From: an uncultured Alphaproteobacteria bacterium
GTDB lineage: Bacteria; Pseudomonadota; Alphaproteobacteria; MPNO01; UBA2964
Assembly (NCBI GenBank): GCA_943787225.1
Contig: CALSLP010000006.1
Coordinates: 186,001-250,000, forward strand
Direction: 5' to 3'
DNA length: 64,000 bases
In this document: positions 7,185-17,446 of the stretch, one piece after another
How positions within the stretch are numbered: the first letter of the stretch is position 1
Layout of the letters: each line of letters opens with the position of its first letter
Translations under genes and position numbers: made by a program
Notes under the pieces: generated by a model
Told to the model about the DNA's origin: nothing
The model's input: only the letters and a program-made list of their open reading frames with translations
The model's database searches: none

Positions 7185-9293
7185 CTGACCGATGATCAAA
7201 CAGGGCGTGGCCCCCTTGCCGACCGCCGCGATGACGTATCGGAGCGGTTTGGCCACACCCTGAATGATCCTTATTCATGGCTCCGCGATCCCGACTGGCA
7301 ACGCGTCATGCGGGAACCGGAGACTCTACGCCCTGGCATTCGCGACCATCTTGATGCGGAGAACGCCTATACAGAGAGCTATCTGAAACCGATTGAGGCG
7401 CTGCGCGAGGAGCTCGCGGCAGAGCTTAAGGCGCGGATCAAAGAAGATGATACATCAGTGCCCACACCCGATGGGGATTGGGCATATTACCGACGGTTTT
7501 CCATAGGGGGTCAGTACCCAATCCTGTGCCGTCGTCCACGTAACGCTGACGTCACCACCGATGAACAGGTTCTGATCGACGGTAATAAGGAAGCCGAGGG
7601 CGAGAAATTCTTCTCAATCGGTGGCGCAACGCACAGCCCCGAACATTCTTTACTCGCAGCCGCGATAGACCGGAATGGCTCGGAATATTGTGTTATCGAA
7701 ATTCACGATCTAGAGAATGGCACGACCCTGCCTGACCGCATTGAAAGCGCCCAGGGTGACATGGTGTTTTCTGCCGACGGCGAAACCCTGTTCTATACCG
7801 TGCTCGACGACAATCACCGCCCCAACAAAGTATTACGACACAAAATCGGCAGCGATCCCGCACGGGACGATCTTATCTATGAAGAAGCCGATCCGGGATT
7901 CTTTATCGGCGTCGGCAAAACGGAGAGCGGTCGTTATATTCTGATTGATGCCCACGACCATGCTGACACCAGTGAAGTCTGGATGATCGATGCCCAGACG
8001 CCAGAGGCAAAGCCAGGTCTCATCGCCAAACGTGACACCGGAACCAGCTACGATGTCAGCGATCATGGTGATAGATTAATTATTCACACGAACATCGATG
8101 GAGCCGTTGATTTCAAAATCGCCGAAGCTCCGATTGATGCGCCAACTCCAGAGAACTGGAGCGATATCATTCGTCATCGTCCGGGCTGCCTGATCCGCTC
8201 GACCATCCTGTTTGAAAACTATCTGGTTCGCCTCGAACGCGAGGCCGCCCTGCCCCGCATCGTGATCCGTGACCTTACGTCAGAGGAAGAGCACTCAATC
8301 ACCTTCGATGAAGAGGCTTACGATCTATCCCTGCATCCGGGATATGAATATACGACAACCAGCCTACGCTTCGCCTATTCATCACCGACGACACCGCAGC
8401 GAATTTACGATTACGATATGGCAACCCGCGAACGGGTTCTACGCAAGGAACAGGAAATTCCGTCTGGTCATAATCCCGACGATTACATTTGCCGTCGCGT
8501 GATGGCCCCAAGCCATGACGGCGTCAATGTTCCCGTAACCATTCTGCACCGTAAAGACACACCCATCGATGGCTCTGCGGCTATGCTGCTTTATGGATAC
8601 GGTTCTTACGGTTACGCCATGCCAGCAGCCTTCTCGCCCAATGTCTTCAGTCTGGTGAATCGCGGTATGGTCTATGCCATTGCCCATATTCGGGGGGGAA
8701 CAGAGGGCGGCTACAACTGGTATCTCGACGGCAAGCTCAAGAAAAAGAAAAACACTTTCCTCGATTTTATCGGTGCCGCCGAACATCTGATCAAAGAAAA
8801 TTACACAACAGCGGGCAACATCGTCGCTCAGGGACGGTCAGCGGGTGGCATGCTCATGGGGGCCGTTGCCAATATGCGCCCTGACCTCTTCAAAGGAATT
8901 TTAGGCGAAGTACCGTTCGTCGACGTCATCAACACGATGTCGGATGAGACTTTACCGCTTACCCCACCAGAATGGGTAGAATGGGGCGACCCCATCCGGG
9001 ATGAGGATGCGTTCAACGACATGGCGTCGTATTGCCCCTATACAAATATTTCCGACCAGGCTTATCCCGATGTCTTGGCAACCGGTGGACTGACCGATCC
9101 ACGCGTGACTTATTGGGAACCCGCAAAATGGGCCGCAAAGCTGCGGCATCACAACACGGGCGACAATCAAATCCTGTGCTGGATCAATATGGAAGCCGGT
9201 CACGGCGGCGCGTCAGGACGATTTGACCGCCTCAAAGAGATCGCCTTGTCATACGGGTTTGCGCTGATGGTTACCGGCAAAGCAGGGTCGTGA
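7185..9293 (+). CDS. ptrB: Oligopeptidase B-type S9 serine peptidase
   Basis: A prolyl-oligopeptidase family enzyme of about 702 residues that cleaves short peptides, typically after basic residues in the PtrB branch. An N-terminal beta-propeller precedes the hydrolase domain. The triad is Ser near 552 in GRSAGG, Asp near 638 in GLTDPRV and His near 673 in EAGHGGASG. The segment YGYGSYGYAMPAAFSPN is characteristic of oligopeptidase B. The start is unusual: no ATG or GTG fits. A CTG at 7185 has AGAGG 8 bp upstream and lies 4 bp after the cupin stop. A TTG at 7149 would overlap the cupin gene by 32 bp. The stop overlaps the next start as GTGA. Confidence 0.85.
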   Translation: MTDDQTGRGPLADRRDDVSERFGHTLNDPYSWLRDPDWQRVMREPETLRPGIRDHLDAENAYTESYLKPIEALREELAAELKARIKEDDTSVPTPDGDWAYYRRFSIGGQYPILCRRPRNADVTTDEQVLIDGNKEAEGEKFFSIGGATHSPEHSLLAAAIDRNGSEYCVIEIHDLENGTTLPDRIESAQGDMVFSADGETLFYTVLDDNHRPNKVLRHKIGSDPARDDLIYEEADPGFFIGVGKTESGRYILIDAHDHADTSEVWMIDAQTPEAKPGLIAKRDTGTSYDVSDHGDRLIIHTNIDGAVDFKIAEAPIDAPTPENWSDIIRHRPGCLIRSTILFENYLVRLEREAALPRIVIRDLTSEEEHSITFDEEAYDLSLHPGYEYTTTSLRFAYSSPTTPQRIYDYDMATRERVLRKEQEIPSGHNPDDYICRRVMAPSHDGVNVPVTILHRKDTPIDGSAAMLLYGYGSYGYAMPAAFSPNVFSLVNRGMVYAIAHIRGGTEGGYNWYLDGKLKKKKNTFLDFIGAAEHLIKENYTTAGNIVAQGRSAGGMLMGAVANMRPDLFKGILGEVPFVDVINTMSDETLPLTPPEWVEWGDPIRDEDAFNDMASYCPYTNISDQAYPDVLATGGLTDPRVTYWEPAKWAAKLRHHNTGDNQILCWINMEAGHGGASGRFDRLKEIALSYGFALMVTGKAGS

Positions 9294-10015
9294 CACTCTC
9301 CTTCAATTCAAAGGATTCTGCGCGCCAGCATGTGTGGGACACGTTGACGGAACAACGTCAGGCGCGGTTTCCGTTTCCAATCCATGGACGCATCCCCAAT
9401 TTCAAACGCGCCGAAGCCGCTGCGGCACGGTTGTTTGAGGAAACTCCATGGAAAGACGCGACCTATCTGAAAATCAACCCGGATTCACCCCAGCGCCCCG
9501 TGCGGATGGAAGCCCTGAAACGCGGCATCACATACTTCATGCCGACGCCGAGGCTTAAGGCAGGATTCAAGAAGTTTGACCCGTCAAAGATCGGCGCCGA
9601 AAATTTTGCCAAGGCAACGGCCCTCTCAACCTGTGACGAATGGGCCGAGGAAGTCCCCTTAGAGGCTATGCCACAAGTTGATGCCATCGTTACCGGGTCG
9701 GTCGCCGTCACGCGGTCTGGGAAACGATGCGGAAAAGGGGAAGGCTATAGCGATATAGAATTCGCCATATTACGGGAGCTCGGCCACAAACCTGTACCGG
9801 TCGCGACCACCGTCCACCAGCTATCGCTCGTTGATGATTTTCCCCGCGACGAAATTGATTTACCGCTCTCCCTTGTCATTACACCTGACGAAACAATTGC
9901 CGTTGAAATGCCCTTCCCGTCGCCAGAAGGCATTCATTGGGACCGATTGAGCGGCCAGAACCTCGAGGACATGCCCATCCTTAAAGACCTCAAGGCTTTA
10001 AGTTCCCGAAAGTAG
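9290..10015 (+). CDS. 5-formyltetrahydrofolate cyclo-ligase family protein
   Basis: A 241-residue member of the MTHFS fold, close to the branch that includes MTHFS-domain proteins rather than canonical FolD-linked cyclo-ligases. The ATP/folate loop usually read as GGGYYD appears here as GKGEGYSD, which is typical of that divergent branch. VDAIVTGSVAVTRSGKRCG precedes it. The GTG start overlaps the ptrB TGA by 4 bases, implying translational coupling. Whether it still acts on 5-formyl-THF is uncertain; the changed loop suggests another role. Confidence 0.75.
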   Translation: MTLSFNSKDSARQHVWDTLTEQRQARFPFPIHGRIPNFKRAEAAAARLFEETPWKDATYLKINPDSPQRPVRMEALKRGITYFMPTPRLKAGFKKFDPSKIGAENFAKATALSTCDEWAEEVPLEAMPQVDAIVTGSVAVTRSGKRCGKGEGYSDIEFAILRELGHKPVPVATTVHQLSLVDDFPRDEIDLPLSLVITPDETIAVEMPFPSPEGIHWDRLSGQNLEDMPILKDLKALSSRK

Positions 10016-10070
10016 TCTATTTTCTCGTCAATCGTTTGACCGCTCCGCTGATGCCACCTAAATTGTCGGT

Positions 10071-11057
10071 ATGAAAATCGCATCCCTAAAAGAAGGCCGC
10101 GACGGAAAACTCGTCGTCGTCAGCTCCGATCTCAAACGCATGGCATCCGCCGAAGGTATTGCGCCCACAATGCAAGCCGCCCTCGATAACTGGGCAGAAA
10201 TCGCTCCCAAGCTACAAAAACGCTGGGAAGCCCTTGAAGGCGACAGTGTTGCTGGCAACCCATTCGACCCCACAAAATGCGCCGCAATCTTGCCGCGCTG
10301 CTATCACTGGGCGGACGGCAGCGTTTACCTCAACCATATGGAACTCGTCCGCAAATCACGTGGCGCCACCATGCCGGAAAGCTTTCTGACCGATGCGCTG
10401 ATTTATCAGGGTGGCTCTGATATTTTGTTGGGTGCCTGCGATGACATTCCGGTTATAGACGAAGATTGGGGTATCGACCTGGAGGCTGAGGTCGCTGTAA
10501 TCACCGATGATGTCCCCATGGGCGTTTCCGCCGATGATGCGCCCAGCCATATTGTTCTCGTCCTGCTGGCGAATGACGTCTCTCTTCGGAACTTGATCCC
10601 GGGCGAACTTGGCAAGAGCTTTGGCTTTTACCAGTCGAAACCTCCGACGGCATTTTCACCCGTTGCGGTAACACCCGCAGCGCTCGGAGACTTTTGGGAT
10701 GGTCGCAAGCTGCTTGGTCGCGTTACAGCGACAACCAACGGCAAAGTGCTCGGCGACCCCGATGCCGGAGTCGATATGTATTTCGATTTTGGTCAGCTCA
10801 TCGCACATGCCGCCAAAACACGCCCTCTCGGTGCCGGAACCATCATCGGCTCCGGAACGATTTCCAATCGAGACCCCGCGCACGGCTCAACCTGCATTGC
10901 AGAAGTCCGAACCATTGAGACCATTGAGCAAGGCGAGCCCAAGATGCCATATCTGAAATTTGGCGATACCGTTCGCATCGAAATGATGGATAATGAGGGT
11001 AAGTCAATTTTTGGCGCGATAGATCAGAAAGTCGTGCAGTTCACACCCAAGAGGTGA
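10071..11057 (+). CDS. Fumarylacetoacetate hydrolase family protein
   Basis: A 328-residue FAH-superfamily enzyme with an N-terminal domain of about 90 residues before the catalytic fold. Metal ligands are visible in GIDLEAEVAVITDDV (acidic E-x-E pattern) with a further Asp. The second half has GSGTISNRDP and a typical IETIEQGEPKMPYL ending. Such enzymes hydrolyse or decarboxylate acylpyruvates, for example in tyrosine, homogentisate or homoprotocatechuate degradation. The VOC protein immediately after it overlaps the end region, as often seen with ring-cleavage partners. No homogentisate dioxygenase is evident in the window, so the pathway is unknown. Confidence 0.85.
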   Translation: MKIASLKEGRDGKLVVVSSDLKRMASAEGIAPTMQAALDNWAEIAPKLQKRWEALEGDSVAGNPFDPTKCAAILPRCYHWADGSVYLNHMELVRKSRGATMPESFLTDALIYQGGSDILLGACDDIPVIDEDWGIDLEAEVAVITDDVPMGVSADDAPSHIVLVLLANDVSLRNLIPGELGKSFGFYQSKPPTAFSPVAVTPAALGDFWDGRKLLGRVTATTNGKVLGDPDAGVDMYFDFGQLIAHAAKTRPLGAGTIIGSGTISNRDPAHGSTCIAEVRTIETIEQGEPKMPYLKFGDTVRIEMMDNEGKSIFGAIDQKVVQFTPKR

Positions 11058-11065
11058 GGTCAGCT

Positions 11066-11617
11066 ATGCCAGACGATACCACCCCTCTTACGGCCGCCAA
11101 TCAGAACAGCGAGGCAATGCCCGCAATAACCGGGCTCAACCATTTTGCCTGGCGGTGCAGGGACGCCGAGGAAACCCGACATTTCTACGAGGATATTCTG
11201 GGCCTACCGCTGGTCCATACGATAGCGCTCGATCATGTGCCCTCAACCGGCGAATATAACCCTTATATGCATCTATTTTTCCGTATGAAGAACGGCTCCT
11301 GCATCGCCTTCTTTGATCTCGCCGATGGCGGGCAATATACGCCGGACCCCGGAACGCCCTTATGGGTCAATCATTTCGCCTTTGAAGTCGACACGGTCGA
11401 TGAAGTCCATGTCATGCGAGACCGTCTCGTCGCAGAAGGGATCAAAGTTATTGGCCCGACCGACCATGGCTTCATCCAATCAATATACTTTTTCGATCCA
11501 AACAATCTCCGTTTGGAAATCACCTGCAACACCGCCACTCCGGACGAAACCAAATCCTATGCTGACCGCGCCCATGATCACTTAAAAGAATGGTTGGCGG
11601 CGCATCCGAAGCCATAA
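11066..11617 (+). CDS. VOC-family protein (glyoxalase/extradiol dioxygenase fold)
   Basis: A 183-residue vicinal-oxygen-chelate protein. After a 20-residue leader, GLNHFAWRCRDAEETRHFYE opens the first module (first metal His). LWVNHFAFEVD begins the second (second His), and FFDPNNLRLEITC ends it (metal Glu). The ATG at 11066 with GAGG upstream is preferred to a GTG at 11054 that overlaps the FAH stop. It sits 8 bp after the FAH-family gene, so co-expression is likely. The fold serves dioxygenases, isomerases and lyases; the three-ligand pattern is intact, so it should bind a metal. Confidence 0.8.
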   Translation: MPDDTTPLTAANQNSEAMPAITGLNHFAWRCRDAEETRHFYEDILGLPLVHTIALDHVPSTGEYNPYMHLFFRMKNGSCIAFFDLADGGQYTPDPGTPLWVNHFAFEVDTVDEVHVMRDRLVAEGIKVIGPTDHGFIQSIYFFDPNNLRLEITCNTATPDETKSYADRAHDHLKEWLAAHPKP

Positions 11618-11652
11618 TCGATTAGCGATAAGTTTGTAAAGTCAGCGGTTTG

Positions 11653-12738
11653 ATGTCGGATTCAGAGCTTGTTTCACTGGACGTGATCCCGGGACGCGGC
11701 CCGCGCATTTACGGGGCCCTGCGCCGAGCAATCGATCGTAAATGCGCCGCTCTGATCGTTCACCCCTCGAGTAACTTCTTTGATCACTACCTTATGGAGG
11801 AGTTACCGAAACGTGGCGTGACGTTGCTCGCCCTCAACACACGATATCTCAACAACGACCCTCATCTCATATTCGAACATATTATCGATGATGTCGGTGC
11901 TGGGGTGCGCTTCCTCCGGGAGCAGGGTTTCAAGAAAATTGTTCTTTTGGGAAATTCAGGAGGTGCATCAACCGTCGCTCTCTATCAAGCAGAGGCAGAG
12001 AATCTCACGATTTCCGACACACCTGCAGGTGACCCAGTACGTTTAAAGGTAGATAACCTGCCGCCAGCAGATGGCATAGCGCTCTTTGGTGCGCATCCCG
12101 GACGGTCATTGCTCCTCCTAAAATGGATCGACGCGTCGGTAACCGATGAAAATGATCCTCTATCTGTAGATAGCAGCCTCGACATCTTCAATTCAGCAAA
12201 CGGACCACCCTTCACACCACAATTCGTTGCAAAGATACGGAACGCGCAGCAAAAGCGCTCCGAGCGAGTAACCGACAGAACAATACGACGCCTGCAAATG
12301 TTGCGTGCAGATCCTGATCCCCCCCGCGACGAAGCCTTCATTGTTCACCGAACCTGCGCCGACCCCAGATTTTTTGATCTATCCCTTGATCCCAATGATC
12401 GGGCTGCTGGGATGGTATGGGGCGACCCGTATAAACTGAATTATGGCCCCCGTGATATTGCCCGTTTTACAACACTGACATCGTGGATGAGCCAATGGTC
12501 GTTAGAATCTCGTGCGCATGGCCCCGATTGCATTGCGCGGACAGCTGTCCCGGTACTCAATCTGGAATTCACCGCGGACACTAATGCATTACCCAGTGAT
12601 ATCGCGATGTGGACCGCTGCTGTTGGCGACAGACAGAAATTTCTCCGCATTAAAGACGCCACCCACTTTCTTATCGACCAACCCCAGATTAGAAGCAATG
12701 TCGGAGAAATCATCGCCGACTGGTCCCTAAAGTTGTAG
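11653..12738 (+). CDS. Alpha/beta-hydrolase-fold protein, unassigned
   Basis: A 361-residue protein with an alpha/beta hydrolase core. The nucleophile elbow is GNSGGAS in the stretch KKIVLLGNSGGAS near residue 105. The C-terminal end carries a plausible catalytic His in IKDATHFLIDQP. The region between about 140 and 270 is a large lid-like insertion rich in charged residues. ATG at 11653 is taken over a TTG one codon earlier. It is the last gene before a 113-bp gap. Similar proteins are often found near ring-cleavage and FAH-family genes, but I do not recognise a specific function. Confidence 0.65.
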   Translation: MSDSELVSLDVIPGRGPRIYGALRRAIDRKCAALIVHPSSNFFDHYLMEELPKRGVTLLALNTRYLNNDPHLIFEHIIDDVGAGVRFLREQGFKKIVLLGNSGGASTVALYQAEAENLTISDTPAGDPVRLKVDNLPPADGIALFGAHPGRSLLLLKWIDASVTDENDPLSVDSSLDIFNSANGPPFTPQFVAKIRNAQQKRSERVTDRTIRRLQMLRADPDPPRDEAFIVHRTCADPRFFDLSLDPNDRAAGMVWGDPYKLNYGPRDIARFTTLTSWMSQWSLESRAHGPDCIARTAVPVLNLEFTADTNALPSDIAMWTAAVGDRQKFLRIKDATHFLIDQPQIRSNVGEIIADWSLKL

Positions 12739-12851
12739 CAAACACAGTTGTTTACACGAAAAAAAACAACGGGACTAACCCGTTAACTCCTTTATAATAA
12801 TGCTTCGTCTGATTGCCGCGTATCACAGGCAGACATTCGCTATAACCTGGG

Positions 12852-14738
12852 GTGGGTATAAACTTGGCGTCTTCACAAGCGAGCAATGCGGTACGGAAAG
12901 ACAATACCAAGAGTGGTAATGTCGATGCTATTGCTGCAGAACCGCCCAAGAAAAAACGGCCGCAGGGTCATAAGCTGCAGTTCATCTTGTTTGTAGCCTT
13001 GGTCACCATTTCTGCCCTGCCGGTAATTTTGCTTGAAGCCTGGGTCCAGCATGATGCGTACCAACGCGAAGTCCAAACAGTACGAGAAAAACATCTGCTG
13101 ATCGCCCGCAACCTTAGCGGTGTCCTTGATCGCTATATAACCGACGTCGAGGAAGGCTTCAGAGCCGTTGTCGCAAGCGCCGACGAGAACGGTGCTCATC
13201 CAGCCATGACACGCTTATTACGATCCCTCAGTTTTCATCACGTCTGCGTTCTCAACTCAGAAAATAAGATTATCCAATCCCTAATGCGTCAATCGACCGG
13301 AGAAACACCTGTCGGTATTTCGATGCCGACACTCGTAAACCTTCGTGAATTAGCGACAAACTTTAAAGGCGATATCCTGATCACTGATCTAATTCAGGAT
13401 GAAGGTAAATCGTATTTTTATCTGCTCAAACGCCTGAATCATGGGCGCCTCGCCGTCCGTGTATTATCGACCCAGTTTATACGTGGCGTACAGCAGTCGA
13501 TCACGTTCGGTGATCGGGGGCATTCGATGATTGTCGATAGAAAAGGTCTCGTCATCGCTCATCCCAAAAAGGAATGGGAAAGGACGGCTAAAGACGCCTC
13601 TAAAATATCGATTGTTCAAAAGATGATTCAGGGTGATTCAGGGGTAATGACATTTTATTCCCCACCGATGAAAGCCGATATGATCGCCGGGTACACCATC
13701 GTGCCGCGCTCTGGATGGGGCGTGATGGTTCCACAACCGATGAAAGAGTTACGAGCACAGGCGACGGAAGTCAGATACTTCACCCTTGCTATAAGCGCAT
13801 TTGGTATACTGATTGCTGTCATGATCTCCTGGTGGTTGGCCAAGTTTCTCGCCCGGCCTCTTGTCGTTGTCGAACAAGCGGCAACCCGAATCGCAAATGG
13901 CAATACCTATGCAGAACTAGAGCCCTTACCCGCACACAGCCCAAAGGAACTAGAGAGCCTGCATAAAAGTTTTTCCAGGATGTTCGATGAGATTCGTGAT
14001 CGGCAAAACAGCCTTCTCATTGCGAGAACTCAATCAGAAGAAGCTAACCGCGCCAAGTCCGAGTTCCTGGCAAATATGAGCCATGAACTACGGACACCCT
14101 TGAATGCCATCGTTGGCTTCTCAGAGCTTATTAAAGGTGAAGCGCTGGGCCCCATATCTGAGCCTCGCTACGTCGGATATGCCGACGACATTCTTCATTC
14201 TGGCTACCATTTGATGGGCATCATTGATGACATTTTGGACATGTCAAAAATTGAATCGGGACATTCCAGCCCCAAAAAGAAAGGCTTTGATCTTTCTGAT
14301 GTGGCCGGTGAATGCGTTAGAATGATTGCGGAACAGGCGCGGCAAAAATCTATCAATTTTAAATCTGATCTCGCCAAAGACATCCCGTTGGTTGTCGCAG
14401 ACGAAAGAATGATCAAACAGGTTATCCTCAACCTGTTATCCAATGCGATCAAATTTACGGAGGCGAATGGGTCAGTGGCTCTTCACACCGCGCTTGATGG
14501 GAATGAAAGTTATACGATCTCGGTAGCCGACACCGGTCTTGGCATTGCGCAGGAAAATCTCGATATAATTTTCGAACCCTTTCGTCAAATCGAGTCCACA
14601 ACTGAACGCCAACATGGTGGCACCGGGCTGGGGCTGCCTCTCGTCAAGGCGATGATTGATATGCATGGCGGTACATTGGCCATCGATAGCGCGTTAGGGA
14701 ACGGCACGACCGTTACAATTACGCTGCCACTGAAATAA
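12852..14738 (+). CDS. Cache-domain sensor histidine kinase
   Basis: A 628-residue membrane sensor kinase. A first transmembrane helix lies near 38-60, followed by a periplasmic double-Cache region (about 65-310) that usually binds small organic ligands. A second helix near 312-335 leads to a HAMP linker, then HisKA with the phospho-acceptor His411 in NMSHELRTPLNAIVGFSE. The ATPase domain has NLLSNAIKF, DTGLGI and HGGTGLGLPL. The start is a GTG. No response regulator is adjacent on either side, so it is an orphan kinase here. It stands alone in a 113-bp left gap and ends 28 bp from the convergent ppdK stop. Confidence 0.9.
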   Translation: MGINLASSQASNAVRKDNTKSGNVDAIAAEPPKKKRPQGHKLQFILFVALVTISALPVILLEAWVQHDAYQREVQTVREKHLLIARNLSGVLDRYITDVEEGFRAVVASADENGAHPAMTRLLRSLSFHHVCVLNSENKIIQSLMRQSTGETPVGISMPTLVNLRELATNFKGDILITDLIQDEGKSYFYLLKRLNHGRLAVRVLSTQFIRGVQQSITFGDRGHSMIVDRKGLVIAHPKKEWERTAKDASKISIVQKMIQGDSGVMTFYSPPMKADMIAGYTIVPRSGWGVMVPQPMKELRAQATEVRYFTLAISAFGILIAVMISWWLAKFLARPLVVVEQAATRIANGNTYAELEPLPAHSPKELESLHKSFSRMFDEIRDRQNSLLIARTQSEEANRAKSEFLANMSHELRTPLNAIVGFSELIKGEALGPISEPRYVGYADDILHSGYHLMGIIDDILDMSKIESGHSSPKKKGFDLSDVAGECVRMIAEQARQKSINFKSDLAKDIPLVVADERMIKQVILNLLSNAIKFTEANGSVALHTALDGNESYTISVADTGLGIAQENLDIIFEPFRQIESTTERQHGGTGLGLPLVKAMIDMHGGTLAIDSALGNGTTVTITLPLK

Positions 14739-14766
14739 CGAGTCAGGACAACGAGCCGCCAAAAGC

Positions 14767-17445
14767 TTATTCCGCAGCGGCGAGTGCTGCCTGCGCTGCT
14801 GCCAGACGCGCTATCGGCACGCGGTAAGGTGAACAGGACACGTAATCGAGCCCCACGCTATGGCAGAATGCGACAGATTTAGGGTCACCACCATGCTCGC
14901 CGCAGATGCCCAGCTTAATATCAGGACGGGTAGACCGGCCCCGTTCACAAGCAAGGGAAACCATCTCTCCCACACCTTCAATATCGATCGAAACGAATGG
15001 GTCGCGTTCGAATATTCCAGCGGCTTCATAATCACTAAGGAAGCTGCCCGCATCATCACGTGACAATCCAAAGACTGTCTGGGTCAAATCATTCGTACCA
15101 AACGAGAAAAATTCTGCAGCCTCGGCAATATCAGCAGCGCGCAAACAGGCGCGCGGTAACTCGATCATTGTTCCCGTCATATAAGGAAAATCGACGCCGG
15201 TCTCTTCCTTCACCGCCACAGCAGCTCGATCTATGATCTTTTTAAGAATATCGAATTCCCGCCGCGTCGTGATCAACGGAATCATAACCTCTGGACTGAC
15301 GTCGATTTTATCTTCTTTCATCACATGCGCCGCCGCTTCAAAAATAGCGCGTGCCTGCATTTCAGAAATCTCAGGGTAGGTGATCGCCAGTCGACACCCG
15401 CGATGACCCAGCATTGGGTTTGCTTCTGTTAACGCATTGGCCCGCATGCGAACCGTTTCCCGATCGGTCCCAAGGGCCTCGGCCACCTCGTCAATATCGC
15501 GCTCGGTATGCGGCAAAAACTCATGCAATGGTGGATCAAGTAGCCGGATCGTTATCGGTCGGCCAGCCATGATCTTAAACAAATCAATAAAATCAGTTCG
15601 CTGCATGGGCAGTAATTTAGCAAGAGCGGATCGGCGTCCTTCTTCACTGTCAGCGACGATCATTTCCCGGACAGCAATAATACGCTCAGCATCAAAGAAC
15701 ATGTGCTCGGTCCGCGACAGACCAATGCCCTCGGCGCCAAACCGGATCGCCGTTGCCGCATCGGCAGGCGTTTCAGCATTGGCCCGAACACCAAGCACCC
15801 GAATATTATCAACCCATTCCATAATCCTGGTGAAATCATCCGATAACGCGGCTGGTAAGGTGGGCAATTCTCCGCGCATAACTTCACCGGATGTACCATC
15901 AATTGTAATTAAATCGCCGGCGCTGATGGTAACACCCCGTGTGACAAAACTTTGCGTCTCATAATCGATCCGCATTTCACCCGCACCCGCAACACAGGGA
16001 GTCCCCATACCGCGCGCGACGACAGCCGCATGGCTGGTCATCCCGCCGCGACTGGTCAAAATTCCATTGGCCGCATGCATGCCATGAATATCTTCGGGGC
16101 TGGTTTCGATGCGAACCAGCAAAACGCCCTGCCCAGTTGCAGAAAGCTTTTCCGCCTCATCCGCACTAAAGACAACAACACCGGACGCTGCACCGGGTGA
16201 CGCTGGCAGGCCCTTTGCGACAACATCACGTTGGGCCGCAGGGTCCAGCGTGGGGTGTAAAAGCTGTTCAAGAGATTCCGGGTCAATACGCGAAACGGCT
16301 TCAGCTTGTGAGATCACGCCCTCATCAACCATATCGCAAGCAATTTTAAGGGCTGCTTTCGCTGTTCGTTTCCCCGAACGGGTCTGCAGCATCCACAGCT
16401 TGCCCTGCTGCACCGTAAATTCGATATCCTGAACATCACGAAAATGACCTTCAAGACGCATCCGTACGTCATCGAGTTGCGAAAACACCTCAGGCATGAC
16501 TTCTTCCATGGAAGGAAGGTCAGAGTCGTGTTCCTCACGACCGGCGACGGTTAGCTGTTGGGGTGTCCGGATACCGGCAACAACATCTTCGCCCTGCGCA
16601 TTGACCAGAAACTCGCCATAGAACAAATTTTCGCCGGTAGACGGGTTACGGGTAAAGGCAACACCGGTCGCGCAATCGTCCCCCATATTACCAAAGACCA
16701 TGGCCTGGACATTCACCGCTGTTCCCCAATCAGCTGAAATATCGTGGAGATTGCGATAGGTAACCGCCCGTGCGTTCATCCAGCTGCCAAACACAGCGCC
16801 AATTGCGCCCCAAAGCTGTTCTCCGGGATCCTGCGGAAAAGACGTACCGAGAATTTCTTCTATTTTGTCCTTATATTGGCCAACCAAAACCCTCCATTGA
16901 TCAGCCGTTAGGTCAGTGTCGAGCGCGTGTTTGTGGTCGGCTTTCAGCGTTTCCAGCAATTCCTCAAATTCGTAGTGATCAACACCAAGAACGACATCGC
17001 CATACATTTGGATAAAGCGACGATAGCTATCCCAGGCAAATCGTTCGTCACCGCTTTGCCGGGCAAGCCCCTCTACGGTGACGTCGTTCAGACCAAGATT
17101 GAGGACCGTGTCCATCATGCCTGGCATTGATACCCGCGCGCCAGAACGCACCGAGACCAAAAGCGGTTGTTCTGGATCGCCGAACTTTGCCCCGACAATC
17201 CCTTCAATGGCGACAAGAGAAGCGTCGACCTGCACCTTCAGATCTTCAGGGTAGTGCTCATTATTTTTGTAATATGCCGTGCACAGCTCGGTCGTAATCG
17301 TAAAGCCCGGCGGCACGGGCAATCCGAGAGATGACATCTCAGCAAGGTTGGCCCCTTTGCCGCCAAGAAGGTTTCTCATATCGGTCTTGCCTTCGGCGGA
17401 ACCATCACCAAAGTTATAAACCCACTTGGAGGCGTCGATGGCCAT
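14767..17445 (-). CDS. ppdK: Pyruvate, phosphate dikinase
   Basis: An 892-residue PPDK, full length, interconverting pyruvate, ATP and phosphate with PEP, AMP and pyrophosphate. The nucleotide-binding domain begins MRNLLGGKGANLAEM. The swivelling phosphohistidine domain carries the catalytic His in GGMTSHAAVVARGMG. The PEP/pyruvate barrel has GIGLSRTEHMFF and ends with GTNDLTQTVFG and CGEHGGDP. The start lies 1 bp beyond the glyS stop in the same direction, a conserved alphaproteobacterial order. A long open frame on the opposite strand within it is a shadow. Confidence 0.97.
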   Translation of the reverse strand: MAIDASKWVYNFGDGSAEGKTDMRNLLGGKGANLAEMSSLGLPVPPGFTITTELCTAYYKNNEHYPEDLKVQVDASLVAIEGIVGAKFGDPEQPLLVSVRSGARVSMPGMMDTVLNLGLNDVTVEGLARQSGDERFAWDSYRRFIQMYGDVVLGVDHYEFEELLETLKADHKHALDTDLTADQWRVLVGQYKDKIEEILGTSFPQDPGEQLWGAIGAVFGSWMNARAVTYRNLHDISADWGTAVNVQAMVFGNMGDDCATGVAFTRNPSTGENLFYGEFLVNAQGEDVVAGIRTPQQLTVAGREEHDSDLPSMEEVMPEVFSQLDDVRMRLEGHFRDVQDIEFTVQQGKLWMLQTRSGKRTAKAALKIACDMVDEGVISQAEAVSRIDPESLEQLLHPTLDPAAQRDVVAKGLPASPGAASGVVVFSADEAEKLSATGQGVLLVRIETSPEDIHGMHAANGILTSRGGMTSHAAVVARGMGTPCVAGAGEMRIDYETQSFVTRGVTISAGDLITIDGTSGEVMRGELPTLPAALSDDFTRIMEWVDNIRVLGVRANAETPADAATAIRFGAEGIGLSRTEHMFFDAERIIAVREMIVADSEEGRRSALAKLLPMQRTDFIDLFKIMAGRPITIRLLDPPLHEFLPHTERDIDEVAEALGTDRETVRMRANALTEANPMLGHRGCRLAITYPEISEMQARAIFEAAAHVMKEDKIDVSPEVMIPLITTRREFDILKKIIDRAAVAVKEETGVDFPYMTGTMIELPRACLRAADIAEAAEFFSFGTNDLTQTVFGLSRDDAGSFLSDYEAAGIFERDPFVSIDIEGVGEMVSLACERGRSTRPDIKLGICGEHGGDPKSVAFCHSVGLDYVSCSPYRVPIARLAAAQAALAAAE

Positions 17446-17446
17446 G

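Noticed and set aside
15437..15964. Long + strand open frame inside ppdK
   Set aside because: It lies entirely within a conserved full-length gene on the other strand and is Ser/Arg-rich in a way typical of antisense shadows.
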